This document shows, one piece after another, positions 1 to 9,689 of a stretch of 64,000 nucleotides of DNA (position 1 is the first letter of the stretch; every line of letters starts with the position of its first letter). Under the pieces are notes generated by a model that searched no databases, was not told where the DNA came from, and saw nothing but the letters and a program-made list of their open reading frames with translations. Both the position numbers and the translations under genes were made by a program. Location of the stretch: NCBI GenBank assembly GCA_024401275.1, contig JAKSLJ010000003.1:1-64000 (forward strand). Reading direction: 5' to 3'. The stretch comes from Bacteroidaceae bacterium. Lineage in GTDB: Bacteria; Bacteroidota; Bacteroidia; Bacteroidales; Bacteroidaceae.

Positions 1-2291
1 AGCTGTGAGTATTCCTTTGCAATATCACGAAGACCAACACCACCGATTGTGCTGCTGTCTGTGCCGAAATATTTCTTGAGAACAGCCTCTGAGATACCGA
101 TAGCCTCGAAGATCTTTGCGCCACGATAAGAGCGGATAGTAGAGATACCCATCTTTGACATGATCTTTTTGAGTCCCTTGTCAACAGCCTTGATGTAGTG
201 CTTCTCGGCAGTTTCGTATTCTTCCTGAATCTTATGACGCTTTACGAGGTCGTTGATAACGGCGAATGTCATGTAAGGACAGATGGCACTTGCACCATAA
301 CCGAGGAGGAGGGCTGCGTGCATTACCTCACGGATTTCACCAGACTCTACGATAAGAGCTGTCTGGACACGCTTACCAACGCTGATGAGGTAGTGGTGAA
401 CAGCAGAAACTGCGAGGAGTGAAGGGATTGCAGCGTGCTTCTCGTCGATGTCGCGGTCGGAGAGGATGATGTAGTTTACGCCTTCGTCAACGCTTTCCTC
501 AGCCTTCTTGCAGAGCTTGTCGAGAGCTGCCTGAAGACCGTCTTCGCCCTTGGCCTTCTCAAAGAGGATAGGGAGCTTGAGGGTGTTGAAGCCCTTGTAG
601 CGGATGTTACAGAGTATGTCGAGCTGTGTGTTTGTGAGCACAGGCTGTGGCAAACGAACCATCTTGCAGTTTGACTCGTCTGGAGTAAGGATGCCAGAGC
701 CTACGCGACCGATGTACTCTGTGAGCGACATAACGAGTTCCTCACGGATAGGGTCGATGGCAGGGTTTGTAACCTGAGCAAACTGCTGGCGGAAATAGTT
801 GAAGAGAATCTGAGGGCGATCAGAGATAACGGCAAGCGGAGTGTCGTTACCCATAGCGGCAACAGGCTCTTGTCCGTTGACAGCCATTGGGATGATAGTC
901 TTGTCGATATCCTCTTGACCGTAACCGAATACGCGGAGCTTCTGGTCAAGGTTCTCAACAGAGTTGTCAACCTTACGACCGCTCTTCAGCTTTTCAAGCT
1001 GGATACGGTTTGTAGAAAGCCACTGGCGGTAAGGATGCTCTGCAGCGAGCTGCTCCTTGATTTCGCCGTCGTAGTATATCTTGCCTTCCTTTGTGTCGAT
1101 AAGAAGAATCTTACCAGGCTGGAGTCGTCCCTTGTTTACAACATCAGATGGCTCAAAGTCCATAACGCCGACCTCGGAAGCAACGACCATCATGCCGCTC
1201 TTCGTGATAGTGTAACGGCTTGGACGAAGACCGTTTCTGTCGAGCATACCGCCGGCATAGCGACCGTCAGAGAACATGAGTGCGGCAGGACCGTCCCATG
1301 GTTCCATGAGGATTGAGTAGTACTCGTAGAATGCCTTGAGGTCTTCCGAGATAGGGTTCTTGTCGTTGAATGACTCTGGCACGAGGATAGCCATTGCCTT
1401 TGGCAGTGACATTCCGCTCATTACGAGGAACTCGAACACATTGTCCAAGCTTGCAGAGTCAGACATATCCTCCTCCATGATAGGGCGGATGTCCTTGATG
1501 TCGCCGAGGGCATCACTGGAGAGAACGCTCTCACGAGCTTTCATCCAGCCTCGGTTGCCTCGAACTGTGTTGATTTCGCCGTTATGACAGAGATAACGGA
1601 AAGGCTGTGCGAGCTTCCATTTAGGGAATGTGTTGGTAGAGAAGCGAGAGTGAACAAGTGCAAGTCCACTAGTGAAGTAATTGTTGTTGAGGTCTTTGAA
1701 GAAGCGTCGCAGCTGACCGGAAGTCAGCATACCTTTATAGATAATGTTTGTGTTGGATAGAGAGCAGATATAGAAGTTTTCGTCATCTATACGCTTTTCA
1801 ATGCGCTTACGCACCTTATAGAGAATACGATCAAAATGTTTTACGTCCTCGTCTTTCACGCCGGTGATGAACACCTGCTTGATGTCTGGCATCACTTCCT
1901 TGGCAGCAACGCCTGGAACAGTCTCGTCAACAGGCACGGCGCGTAAGTGCATGAGTTCCAAGCCTTCACGCTCTATTTCCTCAATCATGATAGAGAGGAT
2001 TTCGCTCTGCTTTTTCTCGTCTTTTGGAACGAAGATGATACCAGTTCCGTAGTGTCCCTTTTCTGGCACTGGAATACCTTGAAGAAGAATAAACTCGTGA
2101 GGAATTTGCAGGAGAATGCCTGCACCGTCACCAGTCTTGTCGCGAGTCTCGGCACCACGGTGCTCCATGTTCTCGAGCACTCTGAGCGCGTTATCGACAA
2201 GTTCGTGGCTTTTGTTACCATGAATGTTTACGACCATGCCCACACCGCAGGCGTCATGCTCGTAAGCGCTGTTATACAATCCTTTTGTCAT
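1..2291 (-). CDS. gltB: Glutamate synthase large subunit (5' part, runs off the window)
   Basis: GltB makes glutamate from 2-oxoglutarate and glutamine, the central step of nitrogen assimilation. About 763 codons are visible, roughly half of a normal 1500-residue protein. The start is the ATG at 2291. The class II glutaminase nucleophile is Cys15 in the motif HDACGVGM, so about 14 residues should be cleaved off, as is usual for GltB. An EHRGAETRDKTGDGAG block follows at about residues 45-60. The last visible residues (IGGVGLRDIAKEYSQ) match the central/FMN-domain junction. A gltD partner would lie outside the window. The gene faces away from the TonB locus. The identification rests on the continuous in-frame translation and these motifs. 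Confidence 0.93.
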   Translation of the reverse strand, partial: MTKGLYNSAYEHDACGVGMVVNIHGNKSHELVDNALRVLENMEHRGAETRDKTGDGAGILLQIPHEFILLQGIPVPEKGHYGTGIIFVPKDEKKQSEILSIMIEEIEREGLELMHLRAVPVDETVPGVAAKEVMPDIKQVFITGVKDEDVKHFDRILYKVRKRIEKRIDDENFYICSLSNTNIIYKGMLTSGQLRRFFKDLNNNYFTSGLALVHSRFSTNTFPKWKLAQPFRYLCHNGEINTVRGNRGWMKARESVLSSDALGDIKDIRPIMEEDMSDSASLDNVFEFLVMSGMSLPKAMAILVPESFNDKNPISEDLKAFYEYYSILMEPWDGPAALMFSDGRYAGGMLDRNGLRPSRYTITKSGMMVVASEVGVMDFEPSDVVNKGRLQPGKILLIDTKEGKIYYDGEIKEQLAAEHPYRQWLSTNRIQLEKLKSGRKVDNSVENLDQKLRVFGYGQEDIDKTIIPMAVNGQEPVAAMGNDTPLAVISDRPQILFNYFRQQFAQVTNPAIDPIREELVMSLTEYIGRVGSGILTPDESNCKMVRLPQPVLTNTQLDILCNIRYKGFNTLKLPILFEKAKGEDGLQAALDKLCKKAEESVDEGVNYIILSDRDIDEKHAAIPSLLAVSAVHHYLISVGKRVQTALIVESGEIREVMHAALLLGYGASAICPYMTFAVINDLVKRHKIQEEYETAEKHYIKAVDKGLKKIMSKMGISTIRSYRGAKIFEAIGISEAVLKKYFGTDSSTIGGVGLRDIAKEYSQ

Positions 2292-2388
2292 AGTATAGTG
2301 TTTTTTGCGTTTAATCTTGGGTTGTTTAAGTAATCTCTTTAAACTCAAAAAGTAATCATTTTCTTGAGAAATTGACACTTTTCGGGTG

Positions 2389-2396
2389 CAAAATTA
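2389..2396 (-). promoter_or_regulatory. Putative -7 promoter element of gltB
   Basis: Read on the minus strand this is TAATTTTG, a match to the Bacteroidota -7 consensus TAnnTTTG, followed by GCACCC. It lies about 100 bases upstream of the gltB start. No clear -33 TTTG was found. Confidence 0.5.
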
Positions 2397-2930
2397 CCAC
2401 TTTTGCTTACAATTTGCGCTAAAAGTAGCGAACTTTGCTGACGTTTTGTTAGTGAAGTTACAATCTGAAACCATACTGCGCGCTATCGTAAAAATGTTGA
2501 AACAAAAAACGCTGTTTTTGCTTAAAGATTGAAAGTTTGCCTAAGAATTAGTTGTGTGGGGTATTGGTTTGTTACAAAGAAATCTCCTCAAAGATTTCTA
2601 ATGGAATAGAAAATAATCCTTTGGAATAGGAGGCAAGAGCCTAAGGATTTAATGCATTTCGCTGAATAAAAGCTTTTTTTTGAGAAAAACAACATTGACA
2701 TATCATATTTCATGATCATAAATAGCAACGGGACTACAAATTGAAACAGGAGATTAGAGCTCTATATTTTTACTATTTGTCTTAAACATATTGATAATGC
2801 ACCATGTTGCAGAACGCTTCTCTCGTTAGGGATTTTTTCCGATACTAATCCCTCAAAATGCCTACATGTATGCATGATTAGCCACAACAAATACCTATTT
2901 TTGCGTATTGCGTAGCTCAGAAAAACGCAG

Positions 2931-2938
2931 TAATTTTG
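2931..2938 (+). promoter_or_regulatory. Putative promoter of the TonB receptor locus
   Basis: TAATTTTG matches the -7 consensus TAnnTTTG and lies 34 bases before the start codon at 2973. A weak -33 candidate (TATTG, 2906-2910) sits 20 bases upstream. Confidence 0.55.
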
Positions 2939-2972
2939 CACCCGCAAATCAAACTTACTGTTCGTTTTCGCT

Positions 2973-5900
2973 ATGTATCATCGCATTATCATACTCCCAA
3001 TTCTGCTCGTTGCCTGCGTCGTTTCGCATGCTGCGAAACTCGTCGGGACAGTCATCGACGAGGACGATGACAGCGTTGTCATGGGGGCTTACGTCTCCAT
3101 CGCAGAGCTGTCGCTATGGGCTATAACCGACGATAAGGGCGAATTCGTTCTGAACGGCATTCCTTCGGGTTGCTATACGCTAAAGGTACAGAGCATGGGG
3201 TATGAAAATCATGAGGCCACATGCACGATAAAGGCAGACGAAAGCCAACAGCACATAGCCATAAAACTAAGACAGGCGACGCTGAAACTGAAGGATGTGG
3301 TAGTAGTAGCAGAGCGTAAGAAGAGCGCGACATCAACATCCTACTCCATCGATCGTATGGCGTTGGACAACCAACAAGTGCTGAGTCTCGCCAATGTAAT
3401 GAGTCTTCTGCCTGGCGGAAAGACTACAAACAACAATCTGACAGACGATTCGCGCATGGCATTGCGCAGCAGCAGTCAGGAGAAAGGCAACGCAAGCTTT
3501 GGCACAGGTATAGAAATCGATGGCGTAAGACTGGACAACAATGCGTCGATGAACGAGACGTCTTCGGCCTCAACACGCATGATTGGCACGTCGGACATTG
3601 AGAGCGTGGATGTCATCAGCGGCATTCCGTCAGTGGAATACGGCGACCTGAGCAACGGCATCGTTAAGGTAAACCTGCGTAAAGGTGCCTCGCCATTTAT
3701 CGTAGAAGCAAAGGTAAACCAGACAACGGAACAATATGCCGTCAGCAAAGGGTTTAAGTTTCCATGCGGGGCGTCGGTTTCAAGACGAGGGAATGGTGGC
3801 GTCATGAACGTGTCTTTTGAACATGCGCGTTCGTTATCAAACACAGCGTCGCCACATACGGCATACTCCCGTAACATCCTCTCCCTCAGATACAACCAGA
3901 CTTTCATGCCGAAGACAACGCCACTGACTCTCACCATTGGCACGTCTGGCAACATCGGTGGCTACAATTCTGAAAGCGACCCGGACAATATCCTTGAGTC
4001 TTACGCAAAGAGTCGTGACAATATGGTGCGAGGAAACATGGAGTTGCACTGGCTGCTGAACAAGTCATGGATAACGAATCTCACCTTGAAGTCGAGCGCA
4101 ACCTATCAGGACCACCTCGTAGAGAACTACAACAACGCTAACAGCGCATCCTCGCAGCCTTACATCCACGTAACAGAGGAGGGTTACCACATTGCACAGG
4201 TCTTTACCGACGCCATAATATCAGAGCAGAATCAGGGTGGTTCCATCATCCTCGGACCTACGGGCTACTGGTACGTTCGCAGTTTCAGCGACCAGAAACC
4301 ACTGACCATCACCGCCAACCTCAAGGGCAATTGGGTAAGGCGAATGGGCAAGACGATAAGTAATCTTACCCTCGGCGCAGACCTTAAGACAACGGGCAAC
4401 AAGGGCAAAGGTACTTATTATGAGGACTATAGCCTTGCACCGACATGGCGACCATACAGGTATGACCAGCTGCCTTGGCTTACAAACTACGCCCTCTATG
4501 CAGAGGAGACGATGACGCTGATGCCTAACCAGAGCAACACACTGCAGCTGACGGCTGGCGTCAGACATGACATCAGTCAGATAAGGAAGTCGGAATACGG
4601 CAACGTCAGCGCCATGGCACCCCGTCTGACAGGACGTTACACATGGCGAAATGCAGACGAAGATGCTGCTATGGAGAGCCTTACGCTGCACGCAGGATGG
4701 GGACGCTCCTACAAATTGCCATCGTTTCAGGTGCTCTATCCTGCCCCCTCCTACGAGGATGTCTTAGCGTTCACCCCCGGTAGCACATACGACAACAAAG
4801 CGTACTACGCCTACTACACCTCGCCGACAACACCTATTTATAATAGTTCGCTAAGATGGCAGAGCACCGACCAGACGGACATCGGCTTTGAGTTATGCCT
4901 GCTTGGCACCCGCATTTCGCTCTCTGCATTCCGCCATAAGACACGGAACCCATATACGTCGGTTGTGAGATATAGTCCTTATACATATAATGTTACGAGT
5001 CAGTCGGCAGTAGAGAAGTGTGGCATAGCATCCATCGACCGCCGCTACGCTATCGACCGTGAGACAGGAGTGGTAACAGTCAGCGATGCACAGGGCACAC
5101 ATGCCCCCGTGGTTCTGCCTTATACGACGCAACGTGCCTATAAGGGACAGCGCATGTACACTAACGGTTCGGACGTGGAACGCTATGGTTTGGAGTGGAT
5201 TGTCGATTTCACGAAGATTCAGAAGTTGAACACTTCCATCCGCCTTGACGGCAATTTCTATCGTTACCGAGGACTTGACGAGACGCTCTTTGCAGGCGGT
5301 ACATCAGGTCAAGGGACATCAAGTTCAACGGCATATCCATTGATTGGCTATTACCGAGGTTCTTCTTCGACAAGCGTTGCCACAGCAGCGTCGGGCAGCA
5401 TAAGCAATGGTTCTATAAACAAGGAGATGAATCTGAACGCTACAATAACGACTCGCATACCGCAAGTGAGACTGATCATGATGCTACGAATGGAGTGTTC
5501 GCTGCTGAAATACACCCGTCCGCTAAGCGAATTGAGCGATGGTACACGTGGCATCGTACTTGAATCGGCAGGCGATTACTTCGGAACGCCATACGATGGC
5601 AACACGAAAGACCAGTACGTTGCTGTCTATCCAGAATACTTCTCGACATGGGACGCACCGGAAGAGATGATACCTTTTGCCGAGAAATTCCTTTGGGCAA
5701 AGGACAACGACCGCACTCTCTACAACCAACTCGCGCGTCTCGTCGTGAAGACAAACTATGCCTACACGATGAACGAGAACTCAATCTCGCCGTATTACTC
5801 AGTCAACTTCAACATAACCAAGGAGATAGGCGACCACATAACGCTGTCGTTCTATGCCAATAACTTCATCAACAACATGGCAAAGGTTACGGCATCGCGC

Positions 5901-5981
5901 ACAGGATTGGAGTCAACGCTCTACAACAGCGCCTACATTCCTAAGTTCTACTATGGTCTTTCGCTAAAACTGAAGATATGA
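2973..5981 (+). CDS. TonB-dependent outer-membrane receptor with N-terminal carboxypeptidase-regulatory-like domain
   Basis: A 1002-residue outer-membrane transporter predicted to import a substrate using TonB energy. Residues 1-20 are a signal peptide ending at SHAA. Residues 22-105 form a CarboxypepD_reg-like domain (KLVGTVIDEDDDSVVMGAYV, then GYENHEA). A TonB-box-like stretch LKDVVVVAERKK lies near residue 110, followed by a plug domain with the typical DIESVDVISGIPSVEYGDLSNG block at about residues 210-235. The rest is a beta-barrel ending in a hydrophobic strand (YYGLSLKLKI). No SusD follows, so it is not a SusC-type glycan channel. The stop overlaps the next gene by ATGA. The downstream M16 peptidase suggests a peptide or protein-bound ligand. 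The substrate is unknown. Confidence 0.9.
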   Translation: MYHRIIILPILLVACVVSHAAKLVGTVIDEDDDSVVMGAYVSIAELSLWAITDDKGEFVLNGIPSGCYTLKVQSMGYENHEATCTIKADESQQHIAIKLRQATLKLKDVVVVAERKKSATSTSYSIDRMALDNQQVLSLANVMSLLPGGKTTNNNLTDDSRMALRSSSQEKGNASFGTGIEIDGVRLDNNASMNETSSASTRMIGTSDIESVDVISGIPSVEYGDLSNGIVKVNLRKGASPFIVEAKVNQTTEQYAVSKGFKFPCGASVSRRGNGGVMNVSFEHARSLSNTASPHTAYSRNILSLRYNQTFMPKTTPLTLTIGTSGNIGGYNSESDPDNILESYAKSRDNMVRGNMELHWLLNKSWITNLTLKSSATYQDHLVENYNNANSASSQPYIHVTEEGYHIAQVFTDAIISEQNQGGSIILGPTGYWYVRSFSDQKPLTITANLKGNWVRRMGKTISNLTLGADLKTTGNKGKGTYYEDYSLAPTWRPYRYDQLPWLTNYALYAEETMTLMPNQSNTLQLTAGVRHDISQIRKSEYGNVSAMAPRLTGRYTWRNADEDAAMESLTLHAGWGRSYKLPSFQVLYPAPSYEDVLAFTPGSTYDNKAYYAYYTSPTTPIYNSSLRWQSTDQTDIGFELCLLGTRISLSAFRHKTRNPYTSVVRYSPYTYNVTSQSAVEKCGIASIDRRYAIDRETGVVTVSDAQGTHAPVVLPYTTQRAYKGQRMYTNGSDVERYGLEWIVDFTKIQKLNTSIRLDGNFYRYRGLDETLFAGGTSGQGTSSSTAYPLIGYYRGSSSTSVATAASGSISNGSINKEMNLNATITTRIPQVRLIMMLRMECSLLKYTRPLSELSDGTRGIVLESAGDYFGTPYDGNTKDQYVAVYPEYFSTWDAPEEMIPFAEKFLWAKDNDRTLYNQLARLVVKTNYAYTMNENSISPYYSVNFNITKEIGDHITLSFYANNFINNMAKVTASRTGLESTLYNSAYIPKFYYGLSLKLKI

Positions 5982-6343
5982 AAAAATCAATCATCGTCCT
6001 GTCATTACTCATAGCATCGTGCACGTACGACGATTCGTTCGATGTACTTCCGGTCTCCGTTTCGCTGCAATTTCCCGATAACTCGCCAATGCCTCACGCT
6101 GGTGCTCGTGTGGAAATGACCGACAGACATGCATCAGTCTTTGTCGATTCGACCGACACGGAGGGTGTTGCACATTTCATTCTGCCTCCCGGCATCTACG
6201 AAGTGGCATCGTCAGGCACTCTGCTCACCTACGACTATCGCTATATATATAATGGTATAAAGGGGCAAGTCGTCATTACGGCAGACAGCATCAACAGCAT
6301 CAAACTGCCTATAACGGTAACAAAGAAAAGAATAGTTCACTAA
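5978..6343 (+). CDS. Small secreted lipoprotein with an Ig-like/prealbumin-type domain
   Basis: A 121-residue protein. The N-terminus MKKSIIVLSLLIASCTYDD is a lipoprotein signal with the lipidated Cys at residue 15. The rest has alternating beta-strand patterns, with TEGVAHFILPPGIYEV typical of carboxypeptidase-regulatory or prealbumin-like folds that often accompany TonB receptors. It overlaps the receptor gene by four bases (ATGA), so the two are almost certainly cotranscribed and translationally coupled. It probably sits at the outer membrane as an accessory to the receptor. No enzymatic motif is visible, and its precise role is unknown. Confidence 0.75.
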   Translation: MKKSIIVLSLLIASCTYDDSFDVLPVSVSLQFPDNSPMPHAGARVEMTDRHASVFVDSTDTEGVAHFILPPGIYEVASSGTLLTYDYRYIYNGIKGQVVITADSINSIKLPITVTKKRIVH

Positions 6344-6360
6344 TATAAAACTTATAATTT

Positions 6361-6855
6361 ATGAAGAAAATCATTTACTCTATCTTCGCACTCATTGCCT
6401 CATTCGCCATGCCTTCAGTAGCCATGGCAGAGGAGACTATTGACGTGCAGTATCTTGTAATCCAGCAAGATGACGGTACAGAGAGCCGATTTGCCTTGAA
6501 GGAATATCCAGAGATAACCTTCAACGGTGACGCTCTCGTCATAGAATCAGCAGAACGCAATCTGGAGATTGCTATCGTTGACGTTCTCAGCTATAGTTTT
6601 GAGACCGTTCAGGAATCGTTACCCACTGCTGTTGAAGCAGTGAGACAGGATGCTCCTGCCATCTCTTTTGCCGGTGCAGAGTTCCGAGGACTGGCATCAG
6701 GTGCAGCAGTCACGGCATGGAGCCTCAACGGTCAGATGCTCACTACTATCAAGGCAACAGCCGATGGCATAGCAAAGATCGACCTTTCGGCTCTGCCTAA
6801 GGGTGTAATAATCCTTCGTACCCCTGGCAAAACAATTAAAATCATCAACAAATAA
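6361..6855 (+). CDS. Secreted hypothetical protein with type IX-like C-terminal tail
   Basis: A 164-residue protein with a clear Sec signal (MKKIIYSIFALIASFAMPSVAMA). The middle contains YLVIQQDDGTESRFALKEYPEITF, which resembles the start of the next gene's product (WNMVITHEDGTVETL, VKSVTF). The last 60 residues (LNGQMLTTIKA, then LPKGVIILRTPGKTIKIINK) look like the C-terminal sorting and beta-sandwich tails common in secreted Prevotella proteins. It lies 17 bases after the lipoprotein gene in the same operon. No known catalytic residues are visible. Its role is unknown. Confidence 0.7.
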   Translation: MKKIIYSIFALIASFAMPSVAMAEETIDVQYLVIQQDDGTESRFALKEYPEITFNGDALVIESAERNLEIAIVDVLSYSFETVQESLPTAVEAVRQDAPAISFAGAEFRGLASGAAVTAWSLNGQMLTTIKATADGIAKIDLSALPKGVIILRTPGKTIKIINK

Positions 6856-6870
6856 AACACTCAGAAAACA

Positions 6871-8004
6871 ATGAAGAAAACAATACTCTCTCTCGTAGCA
6901 CTCCTTGCTACAGCACTATCTGTCAACGCACAGACATGGAACATGGTCATCACTCACGAGGATGGCACAGTCGAGACTCTCTCAACGTCAGCAGTCAAGT
7001 CGGTAACATTCACCCAGCCTGACCAGAATGCTGACCAGGTGATTATCAAGGAGATATACAACGGCGGCGTAATGAAGGACGATGGCTCGGGCAACTTTGC
7101 CATGGACAAGAACATCATCCTCTATAACAACTGCTCACAGGTGGCTGTCATCAACAATCTCTGTATCGGTATGTCTGCCGACTATAACGCAGAGGCATCG
7201 TCAAACAGCAAGCTATACAAAGACGGCAACCTCATCTACACCGACTTTATCCCTGCTATCAACGGCATCTGGTATTTCCCTAAGGCGCTGACCATACAGC
7301 CTTACTCCCAGGTGGTGGTCAATATCTGTGGCGCTATAGACAATACGCAGACGGTAAGCAACTCCATCAACTATGCCAACAGCGACTACTACTGCATGTA
7401 TGACCCAACATACAAGGGCGCAGGAACATCGGAGAGCAACATGTACTACAACAACACTAAATACTATCCTTCGCCTGCTGATGTCATTCCTACGTCACAT
7501 TACCTGAAGACCGTGAAGTATGGCATGGGCAACGCATGGCCAATGAGTGGCACTTCGCCTGCCGTTTTCATCTTCAAGACTGCTGACACTACACCTGCTA
7601 CATACGGCGAGAATGCAGAGAATCTATGGTATGCTCCTGGCAATGAGGGCAGTGCGACATGGGCTTGCCTCAAGGTGCCAACCGATTGGATTATCGATGG
7701 CGTTGAGGTATTCAACACTCAGAAGCTCAGCGACTGCGTTAAGCGTCTCACCTCTGATGTTGATGCCGGCCACGTCAATCTGACCAGCAAACTTGGTCAT
7801 GTCGTTTACCGTAATGTCGACAAGGAATCTACAGAGGCTCTCGCAGAGAATGCTGGCAAACTGGTTTACGACTATACTCTCGGTACTGATCCAAGTGGCA
7901 TCGATGCAGAGGCATCTATGAAGGCGGGTGCTCACATCGTGTTCCAGGATACGGACAACTCGACAAACGACTTCCACGAGCGTGAGAAGAGTTCGCTGAG
8001 ATAA
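6871..8004 (+). CDS. Secreted DUF4876-like protein
   Basis: A 377-residue exported protein with signal peptide MKKTILSLVALLATALSVNAQ. After a short leader shared with the preceding protein (THEDGTVETL, VKSVTFTQ), the block IIKEIYNGGVMKDDGSGNFAMDKNIILYNN matches what I recall of the DUF4876 family. That family lies beside TonB receptors and M16 peptidases in Bacteroidota. Later segments (NLWYAPGNEGSATWACLKVPTDWIIDGVEVF, then HVVYRNVDKESTE) fit the same fold. There is no transmembrane segment after the signal, so it may be periplasmic or surface-exposed. The function of the family is not known to me. The start is chosen by the signal peptide, and the gap to the previous gene is 15 bases. Confidence 0.7.
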   Translation: MKKTILSLVALLATALSVNAQTWNMVITHEDGTVETLSTSAVKSVTFTQPDQNADQVIIKEIYNGGVMKDDGSGNFAMDKNIILYNNCSQVAVINNLCIGMSADYNAEASSNSKLYKDGNLIYTDFIPAINGIWYFPKALTIQPYSQVVVNICGAIDNTQTVSNSINYANSDYYCMYDPTYKGAGTSESNMYYNNTKYYPSPADVIPTSHYLKTVKYGMGNAWPMSGTSPAVFIFKTADTTPATYGENAENLWYAPGNEGSATWACLKVPTDWIIDGVEVFNTQKLSDCVKRLTSDVDAGHVNLTSKLGHVVYRNVDKESTEALAENAGKLVYDYTLGTDPSGIDAEASMKAGAHIVFQDTDNSTNDFHEREKSSLR

Positions 8005-8005
8005 A

Positions 8006-8032
8006 AGTCCCCTCCTTCCCGAGGGAGTTTGG
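8006..8032. repeat. GC-rich palindromic repeat (CCCCTC family), short copy
   Basis: CCCCTCCTTCCCGAGGGAG lies immediately after the DUF4876-like stop codon. It is a short member of the dispersed C-run/G-run palindromic family seen elsewhere in the window. Confidence 0.55.
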
Positions 8033-8037
8033 TAGAA

Positions 8038-9618
8038 ATGATGATAAGAAGAATTATAATAACCCTGATTGCGTTGGGTGGCTGCATCATTGCAGTTGCC
8101 CAACATTACCGTGTCTCATTCATTCGCGAGTCATGCCCGTGGCTTTCTGCAGACAATGCTGCCACGCTGTCATTGCTCAATGTGCAGAATGTATCTGAGG
8201 CTCAGTTGGTTTTCAAGGCTGACGATGCTGATTTCAGTGGCATTCACAATCCGGAATCTGCCCAAAGCCTGTGCGCCGACGTTGAGTCATACCGACGTAT
8301 TCTGCCTCGTATGGCTGCCTACGGACGCATCTCCTATAAGAATACGGCGCAGGAGGAAGCGGCAGGTTCTGCCTTTATCAACACTACGCACATGCCGTTT
8401 GACATAGTTGAAGACTCTCTCACCAACCTGGGCGATGCTCACAAAAATGTATACAACATCGTCGGGGCAATGAGCTACGATGTCTGCCAGCGTCTGTCGC
8501 TTGGCGCAAAGGTTGACTTCACTGCTGCTGACTATGCCAAATACAAGGACCTGCGCCACAAGAACAGCCTCACGGACATCACCGCCACGATGGGCATCTT
8601 CTCTCCTTTGACATCACGTCTGCAGATAGGTGGCAATGTGTTCTATCGTCGTGTCATAGAAGGTGTAACATTCTGTATCTATGGTTCTGAGGATAAGGTA
8701 TATCGTTCACTCATAGACTATGGCATTCTCACAGGTCATGTTGAGACATTCGGTGAGAATGGCTATACGGAGAAGAACACTGAGCAGCCTTTTTTCTCTG
8801 AGCAGAAGGGATTCAGAATGCAGTTAGGGGTTGGCAATCCTTCTCTATCAACGGGGAAGATCTGGATAGGGACAGAGTTCTCCTATCGTCATCGCAACGG
8901 CTACTACGGGCGTGACACAGAGTATAGCATTGTACATAATCGCCATGACGGTGACATCTACGAGGCAAACGCCACCATTGCCTATCGCCATCAGTCGAGC
9001 ATCCACCAGTTGCTGTTCTCTCTCGACACGGAGAATCTTCTGACCGATGCTTCGACATATACGACAATCCAGGACGACAAGACTTCTGCACACTACTATC
9101 AGTATTTCACTCCCGTCAAGATGTCCTACAAACTGTGGGCGAACTACTCATTCGGTTATCGTGGTTTCCTTGGCATAAAGGACGGCATACCTGCGTGGAC
9201 AATCAACGCTAAGATAGAGCAGAACGATCGTAAGCAGACGATTTACCATTATCCTCATTCTCTGTCGCAACATCTTAAGGCACAGACGTTTTCTGCTTCT
9301 TTGCTGCGCAACATTGCCATGCGCAAGGCTACATTGTCGCTATATGGTGCCTTCGCCTACCGATGGGGCAACGGTGACCTTTCAGACACATCCACTCTTG
9401 AGGCATCTGCATCAGGTAACATTCGAGAACCTGAGTCCATGCTGGTTTACCAACAACAGGACTACGACTGCTTCGTCTCTCGGCAAGCCACCGCAGACCT
9501 ATATGCACGCTATGCCTTGCCTATACCTTCTGCCAAACTTACAGCATACGCTCAGGCAGAATGGATAAGAGGCATATACCATCGTAGCATCAGCCTTACC
9601 CTTGGATCTTATTTTTAA
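8038..9618 (+). CDS. DUF6850-like outer-membrane beta-barrel protein
   Basis: About 526 residues. I take the ATG at 8038 rather than the TTG at 8029 as the start, because it gives a clean signal sequence (MMIRRIIITLIALGGCIIAVAQ). The mature part is rich in alternating amphipathic strands with aromatic girdles (RISYKNTAQEEAAGSAF, then YSFGYRGFLGIKDG) and ends SISLTLGSYF, a typical barrel C-terminus with a terminal Phe. Such proteins accompany DUF4876 and TonB receptor genes in Bacteroidota. It lies 33 bases after the previous gene and probably forms part of the same envelope complex. No enzyme motif is seen. Confidence 0.7.
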   Translation: MMIRRIIITLIALGGCIIAVAQHYRVSFIRESCPWLSADNAATLSLLNVQNVSEAQLVFKADDADFSGIHNPESAQSLCADVESYRRILPRMAAYGRISYKNTAQEEAAGSAFINTTHMPFDIVEDSLTNLGDAHKNVYNIVGAMSYDVCQRLSLGAKVDFTAADYAKYKDLRHKNSLTDITATMGIFSPLTSRLQIGGNVFYRRVIEGVTFCIYGSEDKVYRSLIDYGILTGHVETFGENGYTEKNTEQPFFSEQKGFRMQLGVGNPSLSTGKIWIGTEFSYRHRNGYYGRDTEYSIVHNRHDGDIYEANATIAYRHQSSIHQLLFSLDTENLLTDASTYTTIQDDKTSAHYYQYFTPVKMSYKLWANYSFGYRGFLGIKDGIPAWTINAKIEQNDRKQTIYHYPHSLSQHLKAQTFSASLLRNIAMRKATLSLYGAFAYRWGNGDLSDTSTLEASASGNIREPESMLVYQQQDYDCFVSRQATADLYARYALPIPSAKLTAYAQAEWIRGIYHRSISLTLGSYF

Positions 9619-9628
9619 GGAAGCTATA

Positions 9629-9675
9629 TCGAATAATCGAAAACTCGAACAATCGACACTTCGGGTTATCGAAAA
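9629..9675. repeat. Imperfect TCGAA-type short tandem repeats
   Basis: The words ATCGAATAATCGAAAAC, TCGAACAATCGA and TTATCGAAAAACC follow each other between the barrel gene and the M16 gene. They are low-complexity direct repeats of roughly 8-10 bases. Confidence 0.5.
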
Positions 9676-9689
9676 ACCAGAACAAAACT

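Larger units (their letters stand above)
2292..2972. other. Intergenic region between divergent gltB and the TonB receptor gene
   Basis: About 680 bases, AT-rich, with no convincing gene. The short ORFs here have no recognisable features. It holds the two divergent promoter elements (2389-2396 minus, 2931-2938 plus). The middle carries loose direct repeats around the words CCTTTGGAATAGG and AAGGATTTAATG at 2610-2655. Nothing else was recognised. Confidence 0.6.

Noticed and set aside
870-1316. Plus-strand reading frames opposite gltB
   Set aside because: They are antisense shadows of the conserved GltB frame and have no signal, domain or promoter.
2762-2947. Short minus-strand ORF in the gltB-TonB gap
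   Set aside because: It has no recognisable domain or signal and overlaps the promoter of the TonB locus.
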